A DNA stretch of 64,000 nt from Janibacter alkaliphilus. GTDB lineage: Bacteria > Actinomycetota > Actinomycetes > Actinomycetales > Dermatophilaceae. Position numbers and translations under genes: made by a program. Positions 32,080 through 40,879 of the stretch are shown here, piece by piece (the stretch's first letter is position 1; every line of letters begins with the position of its first letter). The notes under the pieces were generated by a model, which was given only the letters and a program-made list of their open reading frames with translations, was not told the DNA's origin and ran no database searches. Location of the stretch: positions 1,860,001 through 1,924,000 of the forward strand of contig NZ_JACBZX010000001.1 in assembly GCF_013408565.1 (NCBI RefSeq), read 5' to 3'.

Positions 32080-33384
32080 TCATGCGGTACCGGAGAGCAT
32101 CCGCTCCCAGAGCGGCACGAAGGTCGGCAGCGTCTTGGCCACCGTGCCGGGGTCGGCGACGACCGTCCCGGGCGCACGCAGCGCGAGCAGCGCCCCGGCC
32201 ATGACCATCCGGTGGTCGGCGTAGGTGGCGAAGGGGGCGCCGTGCAGCGGTCGCGGGTCGATCCGCAGCCCGTCCTCGCGCTCGGTGACCTCGGCGCCGA
32301 GCGCGGCCAGCTCGGTGGCCAGCGCGGTGATCCGGTCGGTCTCGTGGCCACGGATGTGGCCGACCCCGCGGATGATCGAGGGGGAGTCGGCGCAGGCGGC
32401 CAGGGCGGCCACCACCGGGGTGAGCTCGGCGGCGTCGTGCAGGTCGACGTCCAGCCCCGAGACGGTGCCGTCGCCGGTGACGGCGAGCGCCTCGGCGGAC
32501 AGGTGCACGTCGGCGCCCATCGTGTCCAGCACGTCCCGGATCCGGTCGCCGGCCTGGGTGGTGTGCTGCGGCCAGCCGGGCACGCGCACGGTGCCGCCGC
32601 TGACCAGCGCCGCCGCGAGGAAGGGCGCGGCGTTGGACAGGTCCGGCTCGACGGTGACATCGAGGGGCAGCAGCTCGCCCGGCTCGACCCGCCAGGTGTT
32701 GGCCTCGGAGTCGTCGACGTCGGCGCCGGCGTCCCGCAGGGTCTCCACGGTCATCGTGATGTGCGGCTCGGAGGGGACCGGCTTGCCGTCGTGGACGACC
32801 GTGACCCCGTCCTCGAAGCGGGGGCCGGCCAGCAGCAGCGCAGAGATGTACTGCGAGGAGGCGGAGGCGTCCATGACGACGGTGCCGCCGGTGACGGTGC
32901 CGGTGCCGCGGACCTCGAAGGGGAGCGTGCCGCGGCCCTCGTCCTCGATCTCGACGCCGAGGCCGCGCAGCGCGTCGAGGATGGCGGCCATCGGGCGGAC
33001 CCGGGCCTGCGCGTCGCCGTCGAAGGCGACCGGCTCGCGGCACAGCGCCGCCACCGGCGGCAGGAAGCGCATCACCGTGCCGGCCAGGCCGCAGTCGATC
33101 GGGCGACCGCCGCGCAGCGCGGAGGGGGTGATGATCCAGTCCGGGGCGGCGTCGGCGTGGTGCCCGGAGGAGGTGGCGTCCTCGACCCCGGCGCCGAGGC
33201 TGCGCAGCGCGGCCGCCATGAGCTCGGTGTCGCGCGATCGCAGCGGCCGCCGCAGCCGGGAGACCCCGGAGGCCAGGGCGGCCAGGACGAGGTAGCGGTT
33301 GGTGAGGGACTTGCTGCCCGGCAGCACCACGGTCGCGTCGAGCGGGCCGGGTGCTGCCGGGGCAGACCAGTCGGCTGGGGTCAT
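32080..33384 (-). CDS. aroA: 3-phosphoshikimate 1-carboxyvinyltransferase (EPSP synthase)
   Basis: A 434-residue EPSP synthase: PGSKSLTNRYLVLAALA near the N-terminus (shikimate-3-phosphate site), DCGLAGTVMRFLPP for the PEP/glyphosate loop, SSQYISALLLAGP, and HIRGHETDRI...TYADHRMVMAGAL at the end. It joins PEP to shikimate-3-phosphate in the shikimate pathway. The ATG at 33384 starts ten bases after the DoxX gene ends. The loop reads LAGTVMRF, in the class I-like pattern, so sensitivity to glyphosate would be expected but is not proven. Confidence 0.95.
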   Translation of the reverse strand: MTPADWSAPAAPGPLDATVVLPGSKSLTNRYLVLAALASGVSRLRRPLRSRDTELMAAALRSLGAGVEDATSSGHHADAAPDWIITPSALRGGRPIDCGLAGTVMRFLPPVAALCREPVAFDGDAQARVRPMAAILDALRGLGVEIEDEGRGTLPFEVRGTGTVTGGTVVMDASASSQYISALLLAGPRFEDGVTVVHDGKPVPSEPHITMTVETLRDAGADVDDSEANTWRVEPGELLPLDVTVEPDLSNAAPFLAAALVSGGTVRVPGWPQHTTQAGDRIRDVLDTMGADVHLSAEALAVTGDGTVSGLDVDLHDAAELTPVVAALAACADSPSIIRGVGHIRGHETDRITALATELAALGAEVTEREDGLRIDPRPLHGAPFATYADHRMVMAGALLALRAPGTVVADPGTVAKTLPTFVPLWERMLSGTA

Positions 33385-33394
33385 CGGCGCCGGA

Positions 33395-33892
33395 TCAGCC
33401 GTTCTTCGCCTCGAGGGCGGCCAGCTTGGCCTCGCGCCGGGCGGCCTTGGCGTTGCGCTCAATGCTCTCCCCGGCGAGCTTGGCGCGGTAGGTGACGCCC
33501 GGCTTGCCCTCGGTGTCGACGGCGGCGAGCATGAGGCCGCCGAGCAGCCCGAGGTTCTTGAAGAACTGCACCTGCTGCATCTGCTTGGCGCCCGGGTCGC
33601 TCTCCTCCCAGAAGCGGTGGGTGGCGGTGGTCGGGACGAGCGCGCCGATGAGCACGGTCGAGGCGAGCCGCGGGAACTTGCCCAGCGCCAGCAGCGTGCC
33701 GCCGGCGACCATCGCGGCGCCGTAGCCGCGGATGACGGTCTCCTTCTGGTCGCTCATCCCGAGCGGCTCGGAGATCTGGCTGAGCGTCGGCTCGGACATC
33801 TCGACGTGGGCCTTGGGCTGCTTCAGGGCACCGATGCCGCCGCTGATGAAGATGGCGGCCAGCATCGGGCGGGCGAGGCGTCGAACGATCAT
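33395..33892 (-). CDS. DoxX family membrane protein
   Basis: A 165-residue protein with four predicted helices, starting MIVRRLARPMLAAIFISGGIGAL. GYGAAMVAGGTLLALGKFPRLASTVLIGALVPTTATHRFWEE is the DoxX core, with the conserved histidine before FW. It ends in a charged Lys/Glu/Ala-rich tail. DoxX proteins are membrane partners in thiol or sulfur redox systems, for example with SodA and SseA in Mycobacterium; the exact role here is unknown. The ATG at 33892 is the natural start. It is the first gene of the DoxX-aroA-rsgA-hisN group. Confidence 0.88.
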   Translation of the reverse strand: MIVRRLARPMLAAIFISGGIGALKQPKAHVEMSEPTLSQISEPLGMSDQKETVIRGYGAAMVAGGTLLALGKFPRLASTVLIGALVPTTATHRFWEESDPGAKQMQQVQFFKNLGLLGGLMLAAVDTEGKPGVTYRAKLAGESIERNAKAARREAKLAALEAKNG

Positions 33893-34081
33893 GCGTGTCA
33901 CTCCTGACGTGTCCGGGCAGGCGCCGCGGGTCGCGTCGCCTGCATCACCCCTACCGTAGTTCGTCGCCGCTCCCTCCGCGCCACCTACGGGACGACGACC
34001 AGGCAGGACGGCCCGGGCAGTGAGGCCCACCGCGCCCCCGTCGCGCCGCCCGTCCCGAGGCCCACCTCTAGGGTGGTCGGC

Positions 34082-34921
34082 GTGTGCGGACGCTACGCAG
34101 CCAGCGCGAACCCGGACGAGCTCGTCGAGGAGCTGGAGATCGACCTCGACCGGCTGGCCGAGCCCGCGCGCTCGATCCTCAAGAACCCCCAGGACCCGCC
34201 GGCCGGCGCCCCCGACTTCAACATGGCCCCGACCAAGCAGGCCCCGGTCGTGCTCACCCGCCGGCCGAAGGGGGAGGAGGGCGCCGATCCGCAGCGGCAG
34301 CTGCGGCTGCTCACCTGGGGGCTGGTGCCGAGCTGGGCCAAGGACGCCCGCGGCGGGGTGCGGATGATCAACGCGCGCGCCGAGACCGTGCTGGAGAAGC
34401 CGGCCTACGCCCGGGCGGCCGCGGCCCGCCGGTGCCTCGTCCCGGCCTCGGGCTGGTACGAGTGGCAGGTCAGCCCGACCGCCACCGACGCCAAGGGCAA
34501 GCCGCGGCGGCAGCCCTTCTACATCCACCGCGGCGATGAGGACGTCGTCGCGCTCGCCGGGCTGTACGAGTTCTGGCGCGACCCGGAGGCGCCGCGCGAC
34601 GACCCGCTGGCCTGGCTGACCACCTTCACCATCGTCACGACCACCGCCGACCCGGGGATGGACCGGATCCACGACCGCCAGCCGCTGGTCCTGGAGCGGG
34701 AGGACTGGGCGCGCTGGCTGGACCCCGGGCTCACCGACCCCGACCAGGTCGGGGAGCTGCTCGGCTTCGCCGCACCGGGGCGCTTCGCGGCGCACCCGGT
34801 CTCCCGGGCGGTCAGTTCCAACCGCAGCAACGGACCGCAGCTCATCGAGCCGGTCCCGGCGGCCGAGCTCGAGGGTGTCGTCGACCCGGAGACCGGGGAG
34901 ATCGTCGGGGGCGAAGGATGA
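34082..34921 (+). CDS. SOS response-associated peptidase (SRAP/YedK/HMCES)
   Basis: A 279-residue SRAP protein. I chose the GTG at 34082 because it places the catalytic cysteine at position 2 (V/M-C-G-R-Y), exposed after loss of Met; starts further upstream would bury it. Other active-site elements are FNMAPTKQAPV (Asn), MINARAETV, ASGWYEWQ (Glu) and MDRIHDRQPLVL (His). SRAP crosslinks to abasic sites in single-stranded DNA through Cys2 and protects them during replication. The stop overlaps the next gene as ATGA. Confidence 0.94.
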   Translation: MCGRYAASANPDELVEELEIDLDRLAEPARSILKNPQDPPAGAPDFNMAPTKQAPVVLTRRPKGEEGADPQRQLRLLTWGLVPSWAKDARGGVRMINARAETVLEKPAYARAAAARRCLVPASGWYEWQVSPTATDAKGKPRRQPFYIHRGDEDVVALAGLYEFWRDPEAPRDDPLAWLTTFTIVTTTADPGMDRIHDRQPLVLEREDWARWLDPGLTDPDQVGELLGFAAPGRFAAHPVSRAVSSNRSNGPQLIEPVPAAELEGVVDPETGEIVGGEG

Positions 34922-35610
34922 GCCCGGGGGCTCGGACGAGCGGGAACGACGAGACCCGCGTCATCGAGACCACCGACGTCGAGACCCCGACCGGTCCGGC
35001 GCGGCTGCACCACCACCGGGCGCGCGCCCCCGAGCACGGCACGGTCGTGCTCGGGCACGGCGCCGGCGGCGGGATCGGCGCCGTCGACCTCGTCGCGCTG
35101 GCCGAGGCGCTGCCCGCCGCCGGGTGGAGCGTCGTCCTCGTCGAGATGCCCTGGCGGGTCGCCGGGAAGAAGATGGCGCCGCCGCCGCGGCGCCTCGACG
35201 AAGGGTGGCTGCCGGTCCTCGACGTGGCGACCGCGTCGCTGAGCGGTCGGCTCGTCGTCGGCGGGCGCAGCGCGGGTGCCCGGGTGGCCTGCCGCACCGC
35301 GGCCCAGGTCGGTGCCGAGGCCGTGCTCGCCCTCTCCTTCCCGCTCGTGCCGCCGGGCAAGGGCCCGGAGAAGTCGAGGATCGGCGAGCTGACGACGCCG
35401 GGCGAGCACGGGCTGCCGGTGCTCGTCGTGCAGGGGGCCACGGACCCCTTCGGCCGCCCGGAGCAGGTGCGTGCCGCGGTGACCGAGATCGGCGCGACCG
35501 GGGTGACCGTGGCCGGCGTGCCCGGGGCGCACTCCTTCCGCGGGGCGCAGGACGCGCTCGTCGAGGCCACCCTCGCCTTCCTGGGAGAGCTGGATCGCGG
35601 GGAAGTATAG
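34918..35610 (+). CDS. alpha/beta-hydrolase (KANL3/Tex30-like)
   Basis: A 230-residue alpha/beta-hydrolase of the Tex30/KANL3 or dienelactone-hydrolase type: VVLGHGAGGGIGA for the oxyanion loop, VGGRSAGARVACR for the nucleophile Ser elbow, LVVQGATDPFGRPEQV for the acid, and GVPGAHSFRG for the His. The substrate is unknown. It overlaps the SRAP gene by four bases and is convergent with the PucR gene, with a 3-bp gap. Confidence 0.85.
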   Translation: MSPGARTSGNDETRVIETTDVETPTGPARLHHHRARAPEHGTVVLGHGAGGGIGAVDLVALAEALPAAGWSVVLVEMPWRVAGKKMAPPPRRLDEGWLPVLDVATASLSGRLVVGGRSAGARVACRTAAQVGAEAVLALSFPLVPPGKGPEKSRIGELTTPGEHGLPVLVVQGATDPFGRPEQVRAAVTEIGATGVTVAGVPGAHSFRGAQDALVEATLAFLGELDRGEV

Positions 35611-35613
35611 GGC

Positions 35614-36864
35614 TCAGGCGAGGGCGAGGATCATCGCCAGCACCTCGTCGGGGTCGCTCAGCCGGTCGCCGACGAGCTCGCGCACCTGGCTCATCCGGTA
35701 GCGCACCGTCTGCGGGTGCACGTGCAGCTCCTCGGCGACGAGCTCACGGCGGCCCTGCAGCAGCAGCCAGGCGCGCAGGGTCTCGGCAAGCCGGTCGGCG
35801 GTGGCCTCCGGGAGCTCGGCGAAGGGGGCCAGCGCCGCCTGCCGCAGGTCGGCCCGGGCGGCCGGGTCGGCGGCCAGCAGTACCTGGGGGAGCACCGCGT
35901 CCGCGTCTACCTGACCGTGCGGCAGCGCCCGCACCGCCCGGGCGTAGGACTCCACCACCCGGTGCCACGGGCGGGCCGGGCCGGCGATCGCGTCCCGTCC
36001 CTCGAGCAGCTGCAGCAGGCGCGACCGGGCCGGGCCGCCGGTCTCCGGGACCAGCGCCACCGCGTGCGTCGCCGGCGGGGGCGCGCCGTCGGCGTCCGGG
36101 AGGTCCTCGGTGAGGGTGAGGGTGCGGGGGTCGAGCAGGCCGAGCGTCGTCGGCAGCCGGTCCCGGGGGACCAGCAGCGCGGTGAGCGTCCGCGGCGGGG
36201 TCCAGCGCGCCTCCTCGGCCTCGCGCCGCAGGGTCGCCTCCGGCTCGGCCCCGAGCAGGCCCCGGGTGAGCCGGTGCACGTGCACCTGGCGCTCGCGCTC
36301 GGCGCTCGCCGACTCCGCGTTGTGCCCGGCCACGCTGGCCGCGGAGAGCTCGTCGATGTAGGTGAAGACCAGCTCGGCGAAGCGGCCCAGGGTCGCCGCG
36401 TCGACGCCCGCAGCGACCGCGCTGCGGGAGAGCTCGCGCCAGGACACCCGGGCGCCCACCCGGTAGGCCGCGAGCAGCGCGTCCACCGGGCGGCCCTGCC
36501 GGGCCTCGACCTGGCCGAGCTCGCGGGCCGCGGTCACGCCGACCCCCACCGGTCGTGCCCTGCCGGGCGGGCCGCCCTCGGCGGCGAGCTCGACGAAGCT
36601 CTCCAGGGAGACCTGCACGGCGCGCTCGATGACCCGGCCCATCCGGCCCTGGAAGGGGGCGTCGTAGGCGGGCACCTCCTCCATGATCGCCGCCACGGTC
36701 TGCCGGGCCACCGTGCCGAGCTCCTCGCGCAGCGCGGTCACCGCCGCCGGGTCGAGGGTGATCTCGGCGGCCTGCGCGGCCACCCGCCCGCCGGAGCCCT
36801 CGCCCGGTCCGCGGCCGGCTCCGGCGGTGGGCCCCGTGGGACCTCCGGTGGTGTCCGGTGCCAT
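35614..36864 (-). CDS. PucR/CdaR-type transcriptional regulator
   Basis: A 416-residue regulator. After a Gly/Pro-rich N-terminus of about 30 residues there is a helical sensory region (ITLDPAAVTALREELG to AGHNAESASAER), a middle domain, and a C-terminal PucR helix-turn-helix: ETLRAWLLLQGRRELVAEELHVHPQTVRYRMSQVRELVGDRL. The ATG at 36864 is the only plausible start. It is divergent from the reductase-desaturase operon, and a perfect 7-5-7 inverted repeat lies in the 152-bp gap, so it probably controls those genes and perhaps itself. Confidence 0.9.
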   Translation of the reverse strand: MAPDTTGGPTGPTAGAGRGPGEGSGGRVAAQAAEITLDPAAVTALREELGTVARQTVAAIMEEVPAYDAPFQGRMGRVIERAVQVSLESFVELAAEGGPPGRARPVGVGVTAARELGQVEARQGRPVDALLAAYRVGARVSWRELSRSAVAAGVDAATLGRFAELVFTYIDELSAASVAGHNAESASAERERQVHVHRLTRGLLGAEPEATLRREAEEARWTPPRTLTALLVPRDRLPTTLGLLDPRTLTLTEDLPDADGAPPPATHAVALVPETGGPARSRLLQLLEGRDAIAGPARPWHRVVESYARAVRALPHGQVDADAVLPQVLLAADPAARADLRQAALAPFAELPEATADRLAETLRAWLLLQGRRELVAEELHVHPQTVRYRMSQVRELVGDRLSDPDEVLAMILALA

Positions 36865-36931
36865 GGCATGTCCTCACGTTGTCCGTCGTGAAGGGGGACG
36901 TACCGGGACCAGTCGGTGAACCACCTCACAG

Positions 36932-36950
36932 ATTGTTCGCTATGAACAAT
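36932..36950. promoter_or_regulatory. perfect inverted repeat ATTGTTC-N5-GAACAAT
   Basis: ATTGTTC (36932-36938) and GAACAAT (36944-36950) are separated by GCTAT. It stands out in the GC-rich gap between the PucR-type regulator and the reductase gene and is a likely operator. The centre-to-start distance is about 76 bp for both divergent genes. Confidence 0.75.
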
Positions 36951-37016
36951 ATCGACCGGTCACGCCTACGCGTCAAGGACAGCGATCCCCCCTTCTTGGC
37001 ACGAAATGATGGAGGC

Positions 37017-38108
37017 ATGCCTTCGACGACCGTCCCGCGCCTGGTCTCGCGGCTCGCCCAGGGGCTCACCGTCCCCTTCGTGCCCGACGACTACCTCGAT
37101 CTGGTCGCCCCGCTGCGCTCCGGCGCCGACCTGCGTGGTCGCATCGTCGCCGTCCACCCGGAGACCGCCGACGCCGCGACCATCACCATCCGCCCCGGCC
37201 GGGACTGGGCCGGGCACGTCCCCGGCCAGAACGTGCGCCTGGGCGTCGACGTCGACGGGGTGCGCCGCTGGCGGGCCTACTCGATCACCTCGGTGAGCAA
37301 CAGCCCGACCGCCCGTGACCGGACCATCTCGATCACCGTCAAGGCGATGGCCGACGGCCTCGTCTCCCGGCACCTGGTGCACCGCACCCGGCCGGGCACC
37401 GTCGTCGCCCTCGACCAGGCCACCGGCGACTTCGTGCTGCCGGCGGCCCCGCCCCGCGGGCTGCTCTTCCTCACCGGCGGGTCCGGCATCACCCCGGTGA
37501 TGGGCATGCGCCGCAACCACGACCTGCGCGACCGGGACGCGGTGCACATCCACTCCGCCCCGACCGCGGCCGACGTCATCTTCGCCGAGGAGCTGCGCCG
37601 GGAGAGCCCGGGCGTGCGTACCCACGTGCGGCACACCGACGACGAGGGCATGCTCGACCCGGCCGCCCTGGACGCCCTCGTGCCGGACTGGCGCGAGCGG
37701 GAGACCTGGCTGTGCGGGCCGACCCCGATGCTCGACGCCTTCGAGGCGGTGTGGGCCGAGGCCGGGATCGTCGACCGGCTGCACGTCGAGCGCTTCCGCC
37801 CGGCGATCACCGCGACCGGCGAAGGGGGCCGGATCAGCCTCACCACCGGGGCCGAGCGCACCGAGGTCGAGGCCGACGGCGCCACCACCGTCCTGGACGC
37901 CGCCGAGGACGCCGGCGTCATCATGCCGAGCGGCTGCCGGATGGGCGTCTGCTTCGGCTGCGTCCTGCCCATGACCGACGGCGCCGTGCGCGACCTGCGC
38001 AACGGCACCCTCACCGAGACCACGCCCGACGACCCGCCGGTGAAGGTGCAGACCTGCATCTCCGCGGTCGCCGGCGCCTGCACCATCGAGACCCAGGAGA
38101 GCGCATGA
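37017..38108 (+). CDS. FAD/[2Fe-2S] reductase for the fatty acid desaturase
   Basis: A 363-residue flavodoxin-reductase/ferredoxin hybrid. The FAD region is WRAYSITS, the NAD(P) region FLTGGSGITPVMGM and ETWLCGPTPML. A C-terminal plant-type [2Fe-2S] domain has C307, C312 and C315 (CRMGVCFGC) and C347. It would pass electrons from NAD(P)H to the diiron desaturase encoded next, as the Rv3230c-DesA3 pair does in M. tuberculosis. The ATG at 37017 with GGAGG just upstream starts the conserved protein; an in-frame ATG at 36942 lies inside the operator. Overlap with the desaturase gene is four bases. Confidence 0.92.
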   Translation: MPSTTVPRLVSRLAQGLTVPFVPDDYLDLVAPLRSGADLRGRIVAVHPETADAATITIRPGRDWAGHVPGQNVRLGVDVDGVRRWRAYSITSVSNSPTARDRTISITVKAMADGLVSRHLVHRTRPGTVVALDQATGDFVLPAAPPRGLLFLTGGSGITPVMGMRRNHDLRDRDAVHIHSAPTAADVIFAEELRRESPGVRTHVRHTDDEGMLDPAALDALVPDWRERETWLCGPTPMLDAFEAVWAEAGIVDRLHVERFRPAITATGEGGRISLTTGAERTEVEADGATTVLDAAEDAGVIMPSGCRMGVCFGCVLPMTDGAVRDLRNGTLTETTPDDPPVKVQTCISAVAGACTIETQESA

Positions 38109-39352
38109 CCAGCACCATCGAGCGGCCCACCGCGACCAAGGCACTGGACAGCCGGATCACCGGCGGCCGGTCCGAGGTCGTGCACACCCACGTCAACGCC
38201 ACCCCCAGCCCGATCGACCACCTCACCCCGGAGCAGATCGAGGAGATCGGCCGCGAGCTCGACGAGATCCGCCAGGAGGTCTTCAACAGCCTCGGCGAGC
38301 AGGACGCGGCCTACATCCGCCGGGTCATCGCCGTGCAGCGCTGGCTCGAGCTCGGCAGCCGCGGGGTGCTGCTCTTCTCCCGGCACCCGCTGGCCTGGGT
38401 GGTCGGCACCGCCGGCCTGTCGGTGGCCAAGATCCTCGACAACATGGAGATCGGGCACAACGTCATGCACGGCCAGTGGGACTGGATGCGTGACCCGAAG
38501 ATCCACTCCTCGACCTGGGAGTGGAACACCGTCTCCCCGGCCGAGCAGTGGAAGCACAGCCACAACGAGATCCACCACACGTACACCAACGTCGTCGGCA
38601 AGGACAACGACCTCGGCTACGGGATCATGCGGGTCGACGACGCCCAGCGCTGGTACCCCGCCTACCTCGTGCAGCCGCTGCTCAACCTCGTCAACGCCAC
38701 CTTCTTCGAGTACGGCATCGCCGCCTACGACCTCGAGCTCGGCAAGAACTGGAAGACCCGCAAGACCAACCCGGCCTTCCAGGCCGACGCCGCGCACGTC
38801 ATGGCCAAGATCAAGCGGCTGGCGCTCAAGGACTACGTCCTGTGGCCGGCGCTGTCCGGGCCCGGCTTCGTCTCGACGTTGACGGCCAACTTCACCTCGA
38901 ACATCGTCCGCAACTACTGGACCCACTCGGTCATCATGTGCGGGCACTTCCCGCAGGGCGTGGAGACCTTCTCCAAGACCTCGATCGAGGGGGAGACCCG
39001 CGGCGAGTGGTACCTGCGGCAGATGCTCGGCTCGGCCAACATCAGCGGCAGCAAGCCGATGCACATCATGACCGGTTACCTGAGCCACCAGGTCGAGCAC
39101 CACCTCTACCCGGACATGCCGAGCCCGAAGCTGGCCGAGATCTCGCCGCGCATCCAGGACCTCTTCCAGCGCTACGGCCTGACCTACGTCACCGGGCCGC
39201 TGCACACCCAGGTCGCCTCGGCGTGGAAGGAGATCATCCGCCTCTCGCTGCCGAACGACACCTCGCTCAAGCAGACCGTGCAGATCCTCGCCACCCAGGG
39301 GATGAAGGGTCTGAAGAAGCGCGCCCGTCAGACCCGCAACATCTACGCCTGA
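38105..39352 (+). CDS. membrane fatty acid (acyl-CoA delta-9-type) desaturase
   Basis: A 415-residue membrane diiron desaturase with the three histidine boxes: GHNVMHGQW (about 117-125), HSHNEIHHTY (about 151-160) and SHQVEHHLYPD (about 327-337). Hydrophobic segments lie around residues 90-110 and 235-275. It resembles mycobacterial DesA3, which converts stearoyl-CoA to oleoyl-CoA, and it is coupled to its electron donor upstream. Regulation is probably by the divergent PucR-type protein. The regiospecificity is inferred from the family, not seen. Confidence 0.93.
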   Translation: MTSTIERPTATKALDSRITGGRSEVVHTHVNATPSPIDHLTPEQIEEIGRELDEIRQEVFNSLGEQDAAYIRRVIAVQRWLELGSRGVLLFSRHPLAWVVGTAGLSVAKILDNMEIGHNVMHGQWDWMRDPKIHSSTWEWNTVSPAEQWKHSHNEIHHTYTNVVGKDNDLGYGIMRVDDAQRWYPAYLVQPLLNLVNATFFEYGIAAYDLELGKNWKTRKTNPAFQADAAHVMAKIKRLALKDYVLWPALSGPGFVSTLTANFTSNIVRNYWTHSVIMCGHFPQGVETFSKTSIEGETRGEWYLRQMLGSANISGSKPMHIMTGYLSHQVEHHLYPDMPSPKLAEISPRIQDLFQRYGLTYVTGPLHTQVASAWKEIIRLSLPNDTSLKQTVQILATQGMKGLKKRARQTRNIYA

Positions 39353-39357
39353 GCCCC

Positions 39358-39427
39358 CGACAGTCCTAGGACAGTCGCCCCGGCCCTCGCGCGCGAGCGG
39401 TCCGGCGCGACAGTCCTAGGACTGTCG
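39358..39427. repeat. paired CGACAGTCCTAGGAC palindromes
   Basis: CGACAGTCCTAGGACTGTCG (39408-39427) is a perfect 20-bp palindrome. A near-copy, CGACAGTCCTAGGACAGTCG, lies at 39358-39377, fifty bases upstream. They occupy the short gap between the convergent desaturase and galE genes, so they may terminate transcription in both directions or bind a protein. Confidence 0.85.
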
Positions 39428-39443
39428 CCCTCTGGGGTTGGGG

Positions 39444-40463
39444 TCAGGCGGGGTAGCCCTGGGGGTTGGCCGACTGCCACCGCCAGGTGTCGGCGCACAT
39501 CTCGGCGACGTCGCGGGCGGCCCGCCAGCCCAGCTCGTCCTCGGCGCGGGAGGGGTCGGCGTAGCAGACCGCGAGGTCGCCGGCCCGCCGCGCGGCGATC
39601 TCGTAGGGCACCTCCCGCCCGCTGGCGGCGGCGAAGGCGGAGACCATCTCCAGCACCGAGGTGCCCTGCCCGGTGCCGAGGTTCCAGGCGCGGACCCGCA
39701 GCTCGGGGTGGGCGGCGAGGTACTCCAGCGCGGCCACGTGACCGGCGGCGAGGTCCTCGACGTGGATGTAGTCGCGCAACGGCGTCCCGTCCGGGGTGCC
39801 GTAGTCGTCGCCGAAGACCTGCAGCCGCTCACGGCGCCCCACCGCCACCTGCGCGACGAAGGGCATGAGGTTGTTCGGGATCCCCTCGGGGTCCTCGCCG
39901 ATCCGCCCGCTGGGGTGCGCCCCGACCGGGTTGAAGTAGCGCAGCAGCGCCACCTGCAGCAGCCCGTCCGCCTCGGCGACGTCGCTGAGGATCTGCTCCT
40001 GCATCACCTTCGTCCAGCCGTAGGGGTTGGTCGCCGACGTCGGCGCCCCCTCCCGCATCGGGACGGCGGCGTCCGCGCCGTAGACGGTGGCCGAGGAGGA
40101 GAAGACGAGGGTGCGCACCTGGTGGCGCTGCATCGCCCGGAGCAGCCCGAGGGTGGAGCCGAGGTTGTTCTCGTAGTACTCCAGCGGCATCTCGCCGGAC
40201 TCGCCGACCGCCTTGAGGCCGGCGAAGTGGACCACCGCGTCGATCTGCTCCTCGGCGAAGATCCGCTCCACCTTGTCGTGCTCGCGCAGGTCGATGGCGT
40301 GCACCGGCACGTGCTGGCCGGTCAGCTCCTCGAGCCGCGGGACGACGCTGGGGCGGGCGTTGACGAAGCTGTCGACGACGACCACCTCGTGCCCCGAGGC
40401 GATCAGCCGGACGACCGTGTGGGACCCGATGTAGCCGGCTCCGCCGGTGACGAGGACGCGCAT
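39444..40463 (-). CDS. galE: UDP-glucose 4-epimerase
   Basis: A 339-residue extended SDR: VTGGAGYIGSHTV (5-17, NAD site), VVHFAGLKAVGES, the serine in FSSSATVYG, and NPYGWTKVM with the YxxxK catalytic pair, followed by RYFNPVGAHPSGRIGEDP, typical for GalE. It interconverts UDP-glucose and UDP-galactose and could supply UDP-galactose to the exopolysaccharide cluster near 50-58 kb. The ATG at 40463 is the only sensible start. Confidence 0.95.
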   Translation of the reverse strand: MRVLVTGGAGYIGSHTVVRLIASGHEVVVVDSFVNARPSVVPRLEELTGQHVPVHAIDLREHDKVERIFAEEQIDAVVHFAGLKAVGESGEMPLEYYENNLGSTLGLLRAMQRHQVRTLVFSSSATVYGADAAVPMREGAPTSATNPYGWTKVMQEQILSDVAEADGLLQVALLRYFNPVGAHPSGRIGEDPEGIPNNLMPFVAQVAVGRRERLQVFGDDYGTPDGTPLRDYIHVEDLAAGHVAALEYLAAHPELRVRAWNLGTGQGTSVLEMVSAFAAASGREVPYEIAARRAGDLAVCYADPSRAEDELGWRAARDVAEMCADTWRWQSANPQGYPA

Positions 40464-40555
40464 GGCGCCCACCGTAGATGGGTGGGCCTGGCGACGCCCG
40501 TCGGGTCGCTGTGCGCCCGCTGCGAAGGGGGCCGACCGCCCCGCGGGGGGCGGGG

Positions 40556-40879
40556 TCAGTCCTGGGTGTAGCGCACCGAGGAGCGACGCACCTCGGTGTA
40601 GCTGCCGTCGCCGCCGTAGGTGGTGATCGAGCGCATGATCGTCGTGCGCAGGTGCGCCGGGGCGGGTCCCTCCTGGCAGGAGCGGTGCACCAGCTGCTTG
40701 ACCAGCAGGTCCACGTCGTGCTCCTCCAGGCAGGGCCCGCAGGTCTGCAGGTGCGCGGCGATCTGCTCGGCGTCGGCGCGGGTGAGCTCGCCGTCGACGT
40801 ACTGCATCATCCGGTAGAGCGCCTGCGAGCACTCCATGTGGCTCTGCGCGTCGTGCGGGTCGGTCTCGCGGGGGCTCAT
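40556..40879 (-). CDS. rsrA: zinc-containing redox-sensing anti-sigma factor (RsrA/RshA)
   Basis: A 107-residue ZAS-family anti-sigma factor: C17 (HMECSQAL) plus the H43-x3-C47-x2-C50 motif (HLQTCGPC) that binds zinc and responds to thiol oxidation. A further Cys (C69) lies outside the motif. Oxidation forms a disulfide, releases zinc and frees SigR. It overlaps sigR by four bases and would be made with it from the SigR-type promoter. Confidence 0.94.
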   Translation of the reverse strand: MSPRETDPHDAQSHMECSQALYRMMQYVDGELTRADAEQIAAHLQTCGPCLEEHDVDLLVKQLVHRSCQEGPAPAHLRTTIMRSITTYGGDGSYTEVRRSSVRYTQD

